From the NCBI GenBank assembly GCA_012838225.1, contig DUPT01000035.1, positions 1 through 56,539 of the forward strand: DNA of 56,539 bases, given 5' to 3'. This document shows, one piece after another, positions 38,289-47,970 of the stretch (within the stretch, counting starts at the first letter, position 1; every line of letters starts with the position of its first letter). Source of the DNA: Tissierellia bacterium. Its GTDB lineage: Bacteria; Bacillota; Clostridia; Peptostreptococcales; Acidaminobacteraceae. The position numbers and the translations under genes were made by a program. Under the pieces are notes generated by a model that searched no databases, was not told where the DNA came from, and saw only the letters and a list, made by a program, of their open reading frames with translations.

Positions 38289-39782
38289 CTATAAGTAAAG
38301 CGCAGACAGACGCAGGATTTCTTCTTGAGTCGCGATCTCACCATCGAGGATGCCGGCCAGCCGGCCATTGCTCATGACGAGGATGCGATCAGCCACCCCG
38401 ATGATCTCGGGCAGCTCGGATGATACCATCATGACGGCCTTGCCGTCCTTGGCCAGATTCATCATCAGCTGATAGATCTCATACTTGGCTCCGACATCGA
38501 TGCCCCGGGTGGGTTCATCCATCAAGAAGATGTCGGGCTCGGTCAGAAGCCAGCGGCCGATGATGACCTTTTGTTGATTGCCCCCCGAGAGCGCCTTGAT
38601 CTTGGTCCGCTGGGTCGGGGTCTTGACGCGCATGGCATCGATCACCCAGGCGGTCGACTTGGTGATCGCGCGGTCGTTTAGCAAAAAGCGTTGTAGGTAG
38701 CTGCCGAGATTGGAGATCGTGGCATTGAAGCGGATACTGAGATCGCCAAAGATCCCGGTCGCCCGGCGCTCTTCGGTCACCAAAGCAAATTTATGCTTGA
38801 TGGCTTCGGCCGGTGAATGATTCTCGATCACCTGCCCATCCATCGTGATGGTACCGGATTTGACGGTCCGTTCCCCAAAGAGACACTCGAGCAGATCGGT
38901 CCGTTTGGCTCCGACCAGTCCGGCCACACCGAGGATCTCTCCTCGGTAGAGATCGAATGACACATCCTTGATCGATGTCGGATCCTGAGCCGTCAGCCCC
39001 TCCACCTGCATGATGACATCGCCTCGGGTATGGGTGATCTCGGGGAAACGATTATCGAGCGAGCGACCGACCATCAGATTGATCATCTCGGCCGTGGAGA
39101 GCTCGTCGATCCCCTGGGTGGTGATCCACTCGCCATCTCTTAGGATCGTCACCTCATCGGCGATTTCCTTGATCTCATCGAGCTTGTGGGAGATATAGAT
39201 GACGCTGACATTTTTCTCCTGCAGTCGGCGAATGATGACAAACAGCTGATCGACCTCCTTTTGGGATAAGGAGGAGGTCGGTTCATCCATCACGATCAGC
39301 TTCGAATCATACGATACTGCCTTGGCGATCTCGACCATCTGGGCCTGTGACACGGTCAGCTTTTCGGTCTTTAGCTTGGGATCGAGATCGATCCCAAGAT
39401 CGGAAAAGATCTCCCGGGTCCGCTCCACCATCTGCTTTTCATCGACAAACAAACCCTTGCGGGGGAAGCGCCCCAGCCAGATATTATCGACGATCCGGGT
39501 CGTCTTCACCTGGTTTAGCTCCTGGTGGACCATGCTGATCCCCTGGCGCAGCGCATCGAGCGACGACTTGATCTGGACCTCTTCGCCATCAAAGATCACC
39601 CGCCCGGCATCCATATGATAGATCCCAAACAGGCATTTCATCAGAGTCGACTTGCCGGCCCCGTTTTCTCCCAGCAGGGCGTGGACACTGCCATAGCGGA
39701 CATTGAGGGTGACATCACTGAGTGCCCGCACCCCGGGAAACGACTTGTCGACGTGTTCCATTTGCAACAGGTATTTTTCCAT
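38289..39782 (-). CDS. mglA: Galactose/methyl galactoside ABC transporter ATPase
   Basis: 497 residues with two ATPase domains as in RbsA/MglA. The first has GENGAGKST and VMDEPTSSL. The second has a degenerate P-loop ([10 protein letters not shown]), LSGGNQQKV and [10 protein letters not shown]. Energises uptake with MglC. Confidence 0.94.
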   Translation of the reverse strand: MEKYLLQMEHVDKSFPGVRALSDVTLNVRYGSVHALLGENGAGKSTLMKCLFGIYHMDAGRVIFDGEEVQIKSSLDALRQGISMVHQELNQVKTTRIVDNIWLGRFPRKGLFVDEKQMVERTREIFSDLGIDLDPKLKTEKLTVSQAQMVEIAKAVSYDSKLIVMDEPTSSLSQKEVDQLFVIIRRLQEKNVSVIYISHKLDEIKEIADEVTILRDGEWITTQGIDELSTAEMINLMVGRSLDNRFPEITHTRGDVIMQVEGLTAQDPTSIKDVSFDLYRGEILGVAGLVGAKRTDLLECLFGERTVKSGTITMDGQVIENHSPAEAIKHKFALVTEERRATGIFGDLSIRFNATISNLGSYLQRFLLNDRAITKSTAWVIDAMRVKTPTQRTKIKALSGGNQQKVIIGRWLLTEPDIFLMDEPTRGIDVGAKYEIYQLMMNLAKDGKAVMMVSSELPEIIGVADRILVMSNGRLAGILDGEIATQEEILRLSALYL

Positions 39783-39796
39783 CGGTTCCTTCTTTT

Positions 39797-39829
39797 GAAA
39801 AAAAAGAGTGCATAATGGCTATGCACTCT
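39797..39829 (-). terminator. Intra-operon terminator between mglB and mglA
   Basis: On the minus strand AGAGTGCAT pairs with ATGCACTCT around a 7-base loop, followed by a long T-run. Partial termination here would give more mglB mRNA than mRNA for the rest. Confidence 0.85.
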
Positions 39830-39844
39830 TGATTGGGTTATGGC

Positions 39845-40879
39845 TTATTGTCCGTAAGAGGCTTTGGCGTCGTCGAGATTGTCGAGCGTGATGGCTTTAT
39901 AAGGTACCCGGACCGCTTTGGCTTCATCGAGCGTCCAGTCGAGTCCCTCCAGGACATCCTTGCCATTGGCCAGGTTGTTGGCCAGATCGATCACAGCCTT
40001 GCCTTGGTTACCGGCATCATTGAGGACCGAACCGACAAGCTTGCCTTCTTCGATTTTTGCCAGTGCATCCGGGATGGCATCGACTCCGACGATCGGCACA
40101 AATTTACCCTCGACCATATAGCCGGCCGCTTCGAGCGATGTCAACGCACCCAGCGCCATGGCGTCATTGTTGGCGATGACCATTTCGATCGCATCACCGT
40201 GCTTGGAGATCCAGGTATCCATCAGGTCTTTGCCCTTGGCTGTATCCCACATACCGGTCTGGAGTTCAAGCTCTTCTACCTGAACGCCACCGTTCACTAC
40301 GGTCTCGACCGCATACTTGGTGCGAGCTTCGGCATCGGGATGACCCGGTTCGCCCTTGAGCAGAACGTATTGCATGACACCGTCGCCGTTTTTATCCCAA
40401 TCGGGATTGGCATTCCAGGCATCGAGGATCATTTGACCTTGGATCTCACCTGATTCGGCCGAACGCGTCCCGACATACCAGGCCTTATCATAGGAATCCA
40501 TCGCCGATTGGTCCGGTTCCTTGTTATAGAACACGACCGGCAGATCAGCCACTTTGGCCTTTTCGATGATGGCACTGGCAGCCTGCGGATCGACCAGGTT
40601 GATGGCCAGGACCTTGACGCCTTTTTGGATAAAGCCGTCGACTTGTTCGTTTTGTTTGGCTTGGTCATTGGCCGAATCGACCAGTGTCAGATCGAGTTTT
40701 CCTTCGGCTTCACGTTGGATAGCGCCGCGGACAAAGGACATGAAATTGTCATCAAATTTGTAGATCGTGACGCCGACACCCGGTAGCTCCGAGCCGGACT
40801 CCGCCGGAGTGGCCGGGGTACAGGCTACGAGACTGAAGGTCATCACGAAAACGAGCAGTACGATCAACGTTCTCTTCAT
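39845..40879 (-). CDS. mglB: Galactose/glucose-binding lipoprotein
   Basis: 344 residues. Signal peptide with lipobox LVAC (Cys 20), then a type I periplasmic binding fold. The loop DKNGDGVMQ matches the EF-hand-like calcium site of MglB, which separates it from ribose-binding relatives. First gene of the operon. Confidence 0.93.
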   Translation of the reverse strand: MKRTLIVLLVFVMTFSLVACTPATPAESGSELPGVGVTIYKFDDNFMSFVRGAIQREAEGKLDLTLVDSANDQAKQNEQVDGFIQKGVKVLAINLVDPQAASAIIEKAKVADLPVVFYNKEPDQSAMDSYDKAWYVGTRSAESGEIQGQMILDAWNANPDWDKNGDGVMQYVLLKGEPGHPDAEARTKYAVETVVNGGVQVEELELQTGMWDTAKGKDLMDTWISKHGDAIEMVIANNDAMALGALTSLEAAGYMVEGKFVPIVGVDAIPDALAKIEEGKLVGSVLNDAGNQGKAVIDLANNLANGKDVLEGLDWTLDEAKAVRVPYKAITLDNLDDAKASYGQ

Positions 40880-40902
40880 TACTAATCCTCCTGGATCGAT
40901 AG

Positions 40903-40940
40903 TTTAGTAAAACTTTACTAAATCTTTTTCGTCCTGTCAA
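40903..40940 (-). promoter_or_regulatory. mgl-gal operon promoter with palindromic operator
   Basis: On the minus strand TTGACA (40935-40940), 17 bases, TAAAGT (40912-40917). The perfect palindrome TTTAGTAAA-AC-TTTACTAAA (40903-40922) covers the -10 box and the start site, a repressor position. Symmetry and size suit a LacI-family dimer such as the operon's own GalR. Confidence 0.8.
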
Positions 40941-40981
40941 TTCCTTTTGCTAAAAAAAGTCAAATAATAACAAAAACAATC

Positions 40982-41010
40982 AAAAAAAGTGATCGTCGTC
41001 TGACAATCAC
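40982..41010 (-). terminator. Terminator after the sigma-54 activator gene
   Basis: On the minus strand GTGATTGTC pairs with GACGATCAC (one G-U) around AGAC, followed by seven T. The stem includes the stop codon of the gene. Confidence 0.88.
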
Positions 41011-42692
41011 CTGGCGTTACTGATTTTATAGTAGAGGCTTCGGATCGATATCCCGAGGTCCTTGGCGGTCTGGGTCTTATTATCGCCGTTTCGGGCCAGC
41101 AGCTGCTGGATATAGTGTCTTTCCTGATGAGCCAGAAAATCCTTGAGCGGGACGGCCTCTCCCTCCGATAGCGGCCGATCGATCACCACCTGGGCCTTCG
41201 AGGCCATCATCGGCGGCAGATGCTGCTGCTCGATGACTCGCTCGCCGACCTTCATATTGATCATCGCCCGGGCGATGATATTCTCGAGCTCCCTGACATT
41301 GCCCGGCCAGTCGTATCGCCTCATCTCAAACAACGCATCGCTCGAGATCGTTTCGGCCAGCTTCCCGTATTCGCGGTTTAGCTTATGCATCAGCTCCAGT
41401 GCCAATACCTCGATATCCTCCGGCCGCTCGGCCAGTGACGGCAGCTGAATCGGCAGGACATTGAGCCGATAGTACAGATCCTCCCGGAATTTCCCGGCCT
41501 TGATCAGTTGCTCCAGATCGGCATTGGTGGCTGAGATGATCCTCAAATCGACCTCGATGGTCTTGGGCGAGCCGACCGGTTGGATCTCCTTTTCCTGGAG
41601 CACCCGCAAGAGCTTGGCCTGGGTATTGAGATCGATCTCAGCGATCTCATCGAGAAAGATCGTTCCCCGGTGAGCCTGCTGGAAATAGCCGACATGGCCA
41701 CCCTTTTTGGCTCCGGTAAATGAGCCCTCGACATAGCCAAACAGCTCACTTTCAAGCAGATTGGGATTGATGGCGGCGCAGTTGACCCGAATGAACTGGT
41801 GGAACTTTCGCTCCGAGGCATTGTGGATGGCGTGGGCAAAGAGCTCCTTGCCCGTCCCGCTCTCCCCTCGAAGCAGGAGCGTCGCATTGGTGGTGGCGGC
41901 CAGCTTCGCCTTCTCGATCGCATCGAGCATCTTCGGATGGCGACCGAGGATATCATCGAAGGTGTATTTGGCTTCGAGATTGCGAATGATCGACTTGGCC
42001 TGATCGAGATCACTCGATAGCTTTGTGATCTCACTGAAATCGTGGATGACGGCGGCCGAGCCGATGATCTCATCGCCGACCTTGAGCGGTGCACAATCGA
42101 TGATGACATGCTTGTCGAGGATGCCGATGTATTTCTGGACGGCCTTGACCGCCTGGCCGCTCGATAGCACCCGCTTATGCAGGCTCCCCTCGCCCAGGGC
42201 ATCGATCAGTCCGGTGGTGCTTGAGACCCCGCTCAGCTTTTGATAGTGTTCATTGATGAGCAGGAGATTGCCCTTGGCATCGACGACACTGATGGCATCC
42301 TGAATGGCATCGAAGAGCGATTGCCAGGTCTCGATGGTGTGGCTGAGGCCCGTCACTTCGGCTGCCAATCGGGTCAATTCACCGACATCGCGAAACACGG
42401 CGATCGCTCCGATGACCCGGCCCGATTCATCCTTGACCGGCATCCGGTTGGTGATGATCTCGGTATCGCCAAGCTGTTGACGCCGATTCAGCTCCTGGAC
42501 ATCATGGGCCATGACATAGGGCAGCCTGGTATTATCGACCACCTCCTTGACGTCTCGACCGATCGAGGCGGCGGCATTTTGTCCCGTCAGGCGCTCAGCC
42601 GCTCGGTTGAACAGCGTGATCCGCTCGTGGCTGTCGATCGCGATCATGGCATCATGAGTCGAGTCGAGGATCAGTTCAATTTCCGGCTTCAT
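41007..42692 (-). CDS. Sigma-54-dependent activator with two PAS domains
   Basis: 561 residues. PAS 1 (about 1-105) and PAS 2 (about 120-225) precede an AAA+ domain (about 245-470) with GESGTGKE, the sigma-54 contact loop as GSFTGA, and GTIFLDEI. A Fis-type helix-turn-helix ends the protein (about 520-560, NKTQTAKDLGISIRSLYYKI). Layout is that of BkdR/RocR-type activators, sensing a small ligand through PAS; there is no receiver domain. It begins 17 bases inside cdaR. Possible target: the buk operon at 30856. Confidence 0.93.
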   Translation of the reverse strand: MKPEIELILDSTHDAMIAIDSHERITLFNRAAERLTGQNAAASIGRDVKEVVDNTRLPYVMAHDVQELNRRQQLGDTEIITNRMPVKDESGRVIGAIAVFRDVGELTRLAAEVTGLSHTIETWQSLFDAIQDAISVVDAKGNLLLINEHYQKLSGVSSTTGLIDALGEGSLHKRVLSSGQAVKAVQKYIGILDKHVIIDCAPLKVGDEIIGSAAVIHDFSEITKLSSDLDQAKSIIRNLEAKYTFDDILGRHPKMLDAIEKAKLAATTNATLLLRGESGTGKELFAHAIHNASERKFHQFIRVNCAAINPNLLESELFGYVEGSFTGAKKGGHVGYFQQAHRGTIFLDEIAEIDLNTQAKLLRVLQEKEIQPVGSPKTIEVDLRIISATNADLEQLIKAGKFREDLYYRLNVLPIQLPSLAERPEDIEVLALELMHKLNREYGKLAETISSDALFEMRRYDWPGNVRELENIIARAMINMKVGERVIEQQHLPPMMASKAQVVIDRPLSEGEAVPLKDFLAHQERHYIQQLLARNGDNKTQTAKDLGISIRSLYYKISNAR

Positions 42693-43935
42693 CGTCGTCT
42701 CCGGTATCGGGTGCGATGATGATCGACAGACCGGCCGGATTGGCCGTGGCGGTCGAGCCGGTCGGGAAGCCCTCGATCTTGATGGGCGTCGTCCAGATGC
42801 CCTCGGTCAGATTGTAGACATCGACGCTTAGCTTGAGGTCCGTATCCTTGACATTATTTAGCACCTCCCGCGAGTCTCTGACATCGACCTGGATCGATAG
42901 ATTCTTGTTTTGGAATTCGTATTTCATCCCATCGGCTTGATTGATGATCTCGACCTGAGATACCCGGATATTGAAGGTCCTGGTCTCGATCTGCTGGACA
43001 TCGAAGCTGGCCGTGATCTGCTCGGTATGGCCGGTGATATCCGTCGGATAGATCAGCGGCAGCTTGATCTCGACCGGGGTCGAGGAGGCCAGGATATAGT
43101 CTCTGGTCGATATGGAGTCGATCCGATCGACCAGGCTCTTTTCGCCCTTGATCACGGTCGTTTTGGGATTGAAATCACTGGCGACCAGCTTGTAGTTGGG
43201 CCCAAAGTTTTCGGTAAAGGCGATCTCGACCGGGACTTCTTTTTCGATGATAAACGGCACCTCGACCTCGATGAAGGCCTCGACGACCGATACATCACTC
43301 ACCTCTTCGTCCTTATCGTTTCGCGGGGTCAGCTGCATGAAGCTGGTAAAGCTCGTTTCGTTCTCGCCGATCTCACCGACGGCTTCGACATAGGCGACGG
43401 TTTTTAGGATCTCCGACGGGCCGGTGACCGAGACCTCGGTCTGCTTCTGCTCAAGCTCGCCGATCTCGACGCCGCTTGGCGGATCCCCCGTCAGCCTGGC
43501 TCGGACCGGTCGCTTCTCGGTCTCGATGGCATCGAGCTCGATCCGCATGATCTTTTGTGAGATATCGACCGAGACGGTCGGGTCCGACAGACGGACCTCG
43601 ATCGGGATGGCCACGGTGCCCTTGATGGTACTGGTGAGAGCGGCCGTCAAGGTGATGTCCTTTTCCGAGAGCGACATGATCTTACGCCACGGACCGGATA
43701 AGGAGACATCGACCGTTTCATTCTCGATCTCACCGATGATCAGGTTTTGATTCTCAATCTGCTCTACTCCCAGGATCTCGACCGGCATATTGACGAAGGT
43801 ATTGGTGACCGGCTTATCGAGGCTGTCCATGACAAAAAACCAGGCCAGGATCGATAGGATCAGACAGATGATCTTGACATGGATCTTCTTTTTCAGGAAG
43901 TCCAAGCTGAGGATCCGATTAATGAACTTCTTCAT
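42676..43935 (-). CDS. cdaR: CdaA regulatory protein CdaR (YbbR repeats)
   Basis: 419 residues. One N-terminal membrane helix (about 17-36, IICLILSILAWFFVMDSL) and then repeated YbbR domains outside the membrane. It binds and tunes the diadenylate cyclase CdaA. Overlaps of 17 bases on both sides tie it to cdaA and to the sigma-54 activator. Confidence 0.93.
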   Translation of the reverse strand: MKKFINRILSLDFLKKKIHVKIICLILSILAWFFVMDSLDKPVTNTFVNMPVEILGVEQIENQNLIIGEIENETVDVSLSGPWRKIMSLSEKDITLTAALTSTIKGTVAIPIEVRLSDPTVSVDISQKIMRIELDAIETEKRPVRARLTGDPPSGVEIGELEQKQTEVSVTGPSEILKTVAYVEAVGEIGENETSFTSFMQLTPRNDKDEEVSDVSVVEAFIEVEVPFIIEKEVPVEIAFTENFGPNYKLVASDFNPKTTVIKGEKSLVDRIDSISTRDYILASSTPVEIKLPLIYPTDITGHTEQITASFDVQQIETRTFNIRVSQVEIINQADGMKYEFQNKNLSIQVDVRDSREVLNNVKDTDLKLSVDVYNLTEGIWTTPIKIEGFPTGSTATANPAGLSIIIAPDTGDDDEAGN

Positions 43936-44746
43936 CTTTAACTCCCTTCAACATCCGAGTGAAGCGCTTGTCTTCGTCGGAGTAGAATTCCTCCATCATA
44001 TTCTTTAGGCGAGTCAGTGAGATATAACGCTCGAGCTCATTATTATGGGCCACGCTGATGACCCCGGTCTCCTCTGAGACCACGATGATGAGCGCATCGG
44101 AGTTCGAGCTCATACCAAGCGCCGCGCGGTGTCTGGTGCCAAGCTCACGCGAGACCGAGCGATCACTGCTCAGTGGCAACAGACAGCCGGCGGCAATGAT
44201 GCGGTCCTCTCGGATGATGGTCGCCCCGTCATGGAGCGGTGATTTGGGAAAGAAGATATTTTGGATGAGGGAGCTCTTGACCTGTGAATCGATGACCGTC
44301 CCGGTATCGATGATATCGTTGAGACCGGTCTCGCCTTCGAGCACCATCAACGCCCCGGTCTTGGAATTGGACAACTCCTCGGTCGCGATCAATATCTCAC
44401 TGATCGACTCCTGATGCTTTTTTTGCTCCGGGATAAAAAACGACCGCGAGATCAGCTTGTTTCGGCCCAGATACTCCAGCGCCCGCCTAAGCTCCGGATG
44501 AAAGATGATCACCAGCGCCAAGGCTCCAAACGACAGGATATTTCGCAGCATAAAGTGGACCATCGTCAAGCCGACATACTCTGAAAGCTGCCAAAAGATC
44601 AGCAGTGCCCCGATGCCCTTTAAGAGCTGGATCGCCCGGGTATAGCTGATCAGACCGTAGATCTTATAGAACAGATAGGCGACGATCAAAATATCGATGA
44701 TGTCGGTGATTCGGATGATTTTTAGTACCGTGATTATATAGTTCAT
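43919..44746 (-). CDS. cdaA: Diadenylate cyclase CdaA
   Basis: 275 residues. Three N-terminal membrane helices, then the DAC domain with DGATIIREDRI and GTRHRAALG (the DGA and RHR active-site motifs). It makes c-di-AMP, which controls potassium, turgor and wall homeostasis. I chose ATG 44746; a TTG at 44758 is in frame but GGGAG stands 5 bases before the ATG. Confidence 0.96.
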   Translation of the reverse strand: MNYIITVLKIIRITDIIDILIVAYLFYKIYGLISYTRAIQLLKGIGALLIFWQLSEYVGLTMVHFMLRNILSFGALALVIIFHPELRRALEYLGRNKLISRSFFIPEQKKHQESISEILIATEELSNSKTGALMVLEGETGLNDIIDTGTVIDSQVKSSLIQNIFFPKSPLHDGATIIREDRIIAAGCLLPLSSDRSVSRELGTRHRAALGMSSNSDALIIVVSEETGVISVAHNNELERYISLTRLKNMMEEFYSDEDKRFTRMLKGVKDEEVH

Positions 44747-44772
44747 ACCTTCTCCCAAAATGATCTGGTTTC

Positions 44773-44781
44773 ATTATACCA
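44773..44781 (-). promoter_or_regulatory. cdaA promoter, extended -10
   Basis: On the minus strand TGGTATAAT (TG-n-TATAAT) about 25 bases before the cdaA start; the -35 region is merely AT-rich. Confidence 0.65.
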
Positions 44782-44796
44782 AACAAGCCGCCCGAA

Positions 44797-44826
44797 TAAA
44801 AAAAAGTTTGCAATTTCTTGCAAACT
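44797..44826 (-). terminator. Terminator after the Nudix gene
   Basis: On the minus strand AGTTTGCAA pairs with TTGCAAACT around GAAA, followed by a run of T. Ends the pho/pst block before the cdaA promoter. Confidence 0.92.
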
Positions 44827-45348
44827 CTAGCCTTTTCGGGCCAGCCGAAGGACCGATGCTTCGTCGGTATACCGACCTAACTCCGATCGATCGATCCAGT
44901 GGACCGCATGGGATTCGGGACTGCTCAGCGGCACTTCATCGCCGTCGGCTTCAAACAGATAGCGGATATCGAAATGCTGGTGGGCCGGAAAATCACCGAT
45001 GGCCGGGAAGTCATGGATCGCCAGATCGAAGATCTCCGGTGAGACCAGCCGAAGACTCTTTAGGCCACTCTCTTCTCTGGCCTCACGCCAGGCCGCCAAC
45101 AGCGGCGACTCGCCCGGTTCGATATGGCCGCCCAATTGGATCCATTTGCCCAGCTTCTTATGATCGAGCAAGAGGACCTTTGTTCGATCATGCGAGCGGA
45201 TCCAGACACAGGCCGTGATATGACCGGGCAGATGATGGCGATCCATCGGCTGATCGTTTTCGATCAAAAACTGCTCAAACTCGGTGACCACCGCCGCCTC
45301 CTCGGGGAAACGGTCCCGGTAGTCCACCAGTTGATCAATAATACTCAT
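44827..45348 (-). CDS. Nudix hydrolase
   Basis: 173 residues with a complete Nudix box, G-x5-E-x7-REAREESGL (GHIEPGESPLLAAWREAREE). It hydrolyses a nucleoside diphosphate derivative; the substrate is unknown. ATG 45348 overlaps phoU by 14 bases. Confidence 0.88.
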   Translation of the reverse strand: MSIIDQLVDYRDRFPEEAAVVTEFEQFLIENDQPMDRHHLPGHITACVWIRSHDRTKVLLLDHKKLGKWIQLGGHIEPGESPLLAAWREAREESGLKSLRLVSPEIFDLAIHDFPAIGDFPAHQHFDIRYLFEADGDEVPLSSPESHAVHWIDRSELGRYTDEASVLRLARKG

Positions 45349-45985
45349 TGATGCCCTCGACCATATAGATGATCCGTTCACAGATATTGACGATATGATC
45401 GCCCACCCGCTCGAGATAGCGGCCGGTAAAGAGCAGCGGGACCAGATCCTCGGTCGAGGACTCATCCCTCATCAGCCGCTCGAGCTGATAATGGTAGTAC
45501 TCCTCATACATATCATCCACCTGCTGATCCATCTTGGCGGCTTCGCGGGCCAGTTCGATGTCTTTTTCGATAAAAGAGGCCAGCGCCTTTTGGAGCATCA
45601 CCCGGGTGGTATCCCCCATCGCTTCAAGATAGCGGGTCTCCTCCCCCATTCCCTTGTCTAACGAGATCTGGATCTTGGCGATATTGACCGAATAGTCTCC
45701 GATCCGCTCGAGATCGGTGATGATCTTCAAGATGGCGGTGATCTCTCGCAGATCACTGGCGATGGGCTGCTGCAGACTGATGACATTGACGCAGTTTTTC
45801 TCGATATTCATCTCGAGCTGATCGATCATGCGGTCGTCCTCGACCACACTGATCGCTAACCGATCGTCATTGTCCTTGAGAGACATCATGCAGCGGGTGA
45901 TCGATTGCTCGACCAGCGAGGTCATCTTGATCAGTCGGTGCTCGATCTTTGTCATGCGTCGGTCTAGATTGGCTCTTAGTTTCAT
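45335..45985 (-). CDS. phoU: Phosphate-specific transport regulator PhoU
   Basis: 216 residues, two three-helix repeats with the metal-binding ExxxD-type motifs (ILKIITDLERIGDYSVNIA; RYLERVGDHIVNICE). Couples Pst transport to PhoR signalling. Confidence 0.96.
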   Translation of the reverse strand: MKLRANLDRRMTKIEHRLIKMTSLVEQSITRCMMSLKDNDDRLAISVVEDDRMIDQLEMNIEKNCVNVISLQQPIASDLREITAILKIITDLERIGDYSVNIAKIQISLDKGMGEETRYLEAMGDTTRVMLQKALASFIEKDIELAREAAKMDQQVDDMYEEYYHYQLERLMRDESSTEDLVPLLFTGRYLERVGDHIVNICERIIYMVEGINEYY

Positions 45986-45994
45986 ACATTCCCC

Positions 45995-46747
45995 CTAACC
46001 GAAACGGCCGGTGATATAGTCTTCGGTTCGCTTATCATTTGGCTTATGGAATACTTCTCTGGTCGGTCCCATCTCGATCAGATCCCCCAACAGGAAAAAG
46101 GCGGTATAGTCCGAGATCCGGGCGGCCTGCTGCATCGAGAGGGTCACGATGGCGATGGTATAGTCTTTTTTCAGACTCTCCATCAACTCCTCGATCTTGC
46201 CGGTCGCGATCGGGTCAAGCGCCGAGGTCGGCTCATCCATCAAGATGACCTCGGGTGAGAGCGCGATCGCCCGGGCGATACACAGCCGCTGCTGCTGACC
46301 GCCTGAGAGCTGGAGTGCATTGTCGCTTAAGCGGTCCTTGACCTCCTCCCACAGGGCGGCCTTTTTCAGGGAATCCTCCACCGTATCATTGAGGACGGCT
46401 TTGTTTTTGATCCCCTGGACACGCAATCCATAGGCAACATTGTCATAGACACTCATCGGAAAGGGATTGGGCTTTTGAAACACCATCCCGACCTTGGTCC
46501 GAAGCGTCACCACATCCGATTCCGGAGCGTAGATCTCCTGGCCGTTGAACAGTACCTGCCCGGTGATCTTGGTGCCATCGATCAGATCGTTCATGCGATT
46601 GAGTACCCGCAAAAAGGTCGATTTACCGCAGCCCGAGGGGCCGATAAAAGCCGAGACCTTATTGTTTCGGATATCCATATCGATATCTTTTAAGGCATGG
46701 AAATCGCCATACCATAGATTTAAGTCTTTGATTTCAAACGTCTTCAT
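45995..46747 (-). CDS. pstB: Phosphate ABC transporter ATPase
   Basis: 250 residues: [33 protein letters not shown] chose ATG 46747, which overlaps the pstA stop by 4 bases and has GGAG upstream. Confidence 0.97.
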   Translation of the reverse strand: MKTFEIKDLNLWYGDFHALKDIDMDIRNNKVSAFIGPSGCGKSTFLRVLNRMNDLIDGTKITGQVLFNGQEIYAPESDVVTLRTKVGMVFQKPNPFPMSVYDNVAYGLRVQGIKNKAVLNDTVEDSLKKAALWEEVKDRLSDNALQLSGGQQQRLCIARAIALSPEVILMDEPTSALDPIATGKIEELMESLKKDYTIAIVTLSMQQAARISDYTAFFLLGDLIEMGPTREVFHKPNDKRTEDYITGRFG

Positions 46748-47970
46748 GAGACACTCCATTTTTTGTTGATTCGGTAGGATATCAGCTTGACGCTGACATT
46801 AAGCGCCAACACGATCAACAAGATGATGATCGAGATGGTACTAGATAGTTCGAAATTGGGTTGCTCCCCACTCATCAGCGACCAGATCTGGACCGCCAGG
46901 GTGGTTGCTCCCTGATCGAGCCGGGGCCGGTCGGCAATGAAGGTCCCCATGGTGTAGATCAAGGCAGCCGACTCCCCGATGATGCGTGAGATACTTAGGA
47001 GCGTTGCCGTCAAGATCCCCGGTAGGGCACTCGGCAGGATGACCTTGAAGATCGTCTGCGTCTGGGTGGCACCAAGTGATAGCGAGGCATAGCGCAGATC
47101 GATCGGGACGACCTTGAGCGACTCCTCGGTCTGACGAATGATCAGCGGTAACAGCACCACCGCCATCGTCAGCGCCCCCAAAATGATCGAGACGGTATGG
47201 ATCCCCATCAGCTGAGTGATCGGAAAGAGGACCGATACCCCCATCAGACCAAAGATGATGCTTGGGACCCCGGATAAGAGCTCGATCGAGGATCTCATGG
47301 CATTGGTCACCCGATTGGCCTTGGCGTATTCATTGAGATAGATAGCGGCCGCGATCCCGATCGGCAGAGCGATCACAAGCGATAAGCCGATCAGGTAGAG
47401 TGTGGCTTTTAACGAGCCATTGATCCCGCCACCCTCGGTCTTAAAATATATTTTACGCATTTCTGAGATATTGTCCATGGCGGCGACCGTTTCTTCGGCC
47501 GTACTCTTACGCTGTGCGCCGACATTGACGATTTTATCATCGGTATCCTTGAGCATCAGATTGACGATATTTGAGCCCTCGCTCAGGCCGAGCTCCTTGC
47601 CCAGATCGACCCCGGCGGTCGATACGACGCCGTGATGCAGCGGAGATTCGGGATCGAGGTATTCGACCACCACCTGATGCTCTTTGTAGGCGTCGAGGCC
47701 ATCGCTTAAGCCGATACCGAGTTTCTCGCTAAAGGCGATGTCATCACCCAAATGATCAGGTCGATCAAACGCTCCCGTCTTGAACTGCGGAAATTCAATG
47801 GTATTATTGCCCGACCAATAGGGCTTGCTCAAGAGATCGAAATTGACGCCGCTCCAACCGCGGACAAACACAAACTGCAGCACCATCACCAATATGATGA
47901 CCGCGATACCCGAGGACAGATAGGTCAGAGCATTGAGAATACCGTCATAGATCCTACGTTTTCTCGTCAT
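46744..47970 (-). CDS. pstA: Phosphate ABC transporter permease PstA with extracellular insertion
   Basis: 408 residues against about 290 for the usual PstA. After the first helix (about 18-38) there is a soluble acidic insertion of about 140 residues (40-185), and then the normal permease helices with the EAA loop around [20 protein letters not shown]. By topology the insertion faces outward, where PstS docks. Overlaps pstC by 4 bases. Confidence 0.93.
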   Translation of the reverse strand: MTRKRRIYDGILNALTYLSSGIAVIILVMVLQFVFVRGWSGVNFDLLSKPYWSGNNTIEFPQFKTGAFDRPDHLGDDIAFSEKLGIGLSDGLDAYKEHQVVVEYLDPESPLHHGVVSTAGVDLGKELGLSEGSNIVNLMLKDTDDKIVNVGAQRKSTAEETVAAMDNISEMRKIYFKTEGGGINGSLKATLYLIGLSLVIALPIGIAAAIYLNEYAKANRVTNAMRSSIELLSGVPSIIFGLMGVSVLFPITQLMGIHTVSIILGALTMAVVLLPLIIRQTEESLKVVPIDLRYASLSLGATQTQTIFKVILPSALPGILTATLLSISRIIGESAALIYTMGTFIADRPRLDQGATTLAVQIWSLMSGEQPNFELSSTISIIILLIVLALNVSVKLISYRINKKWSVS

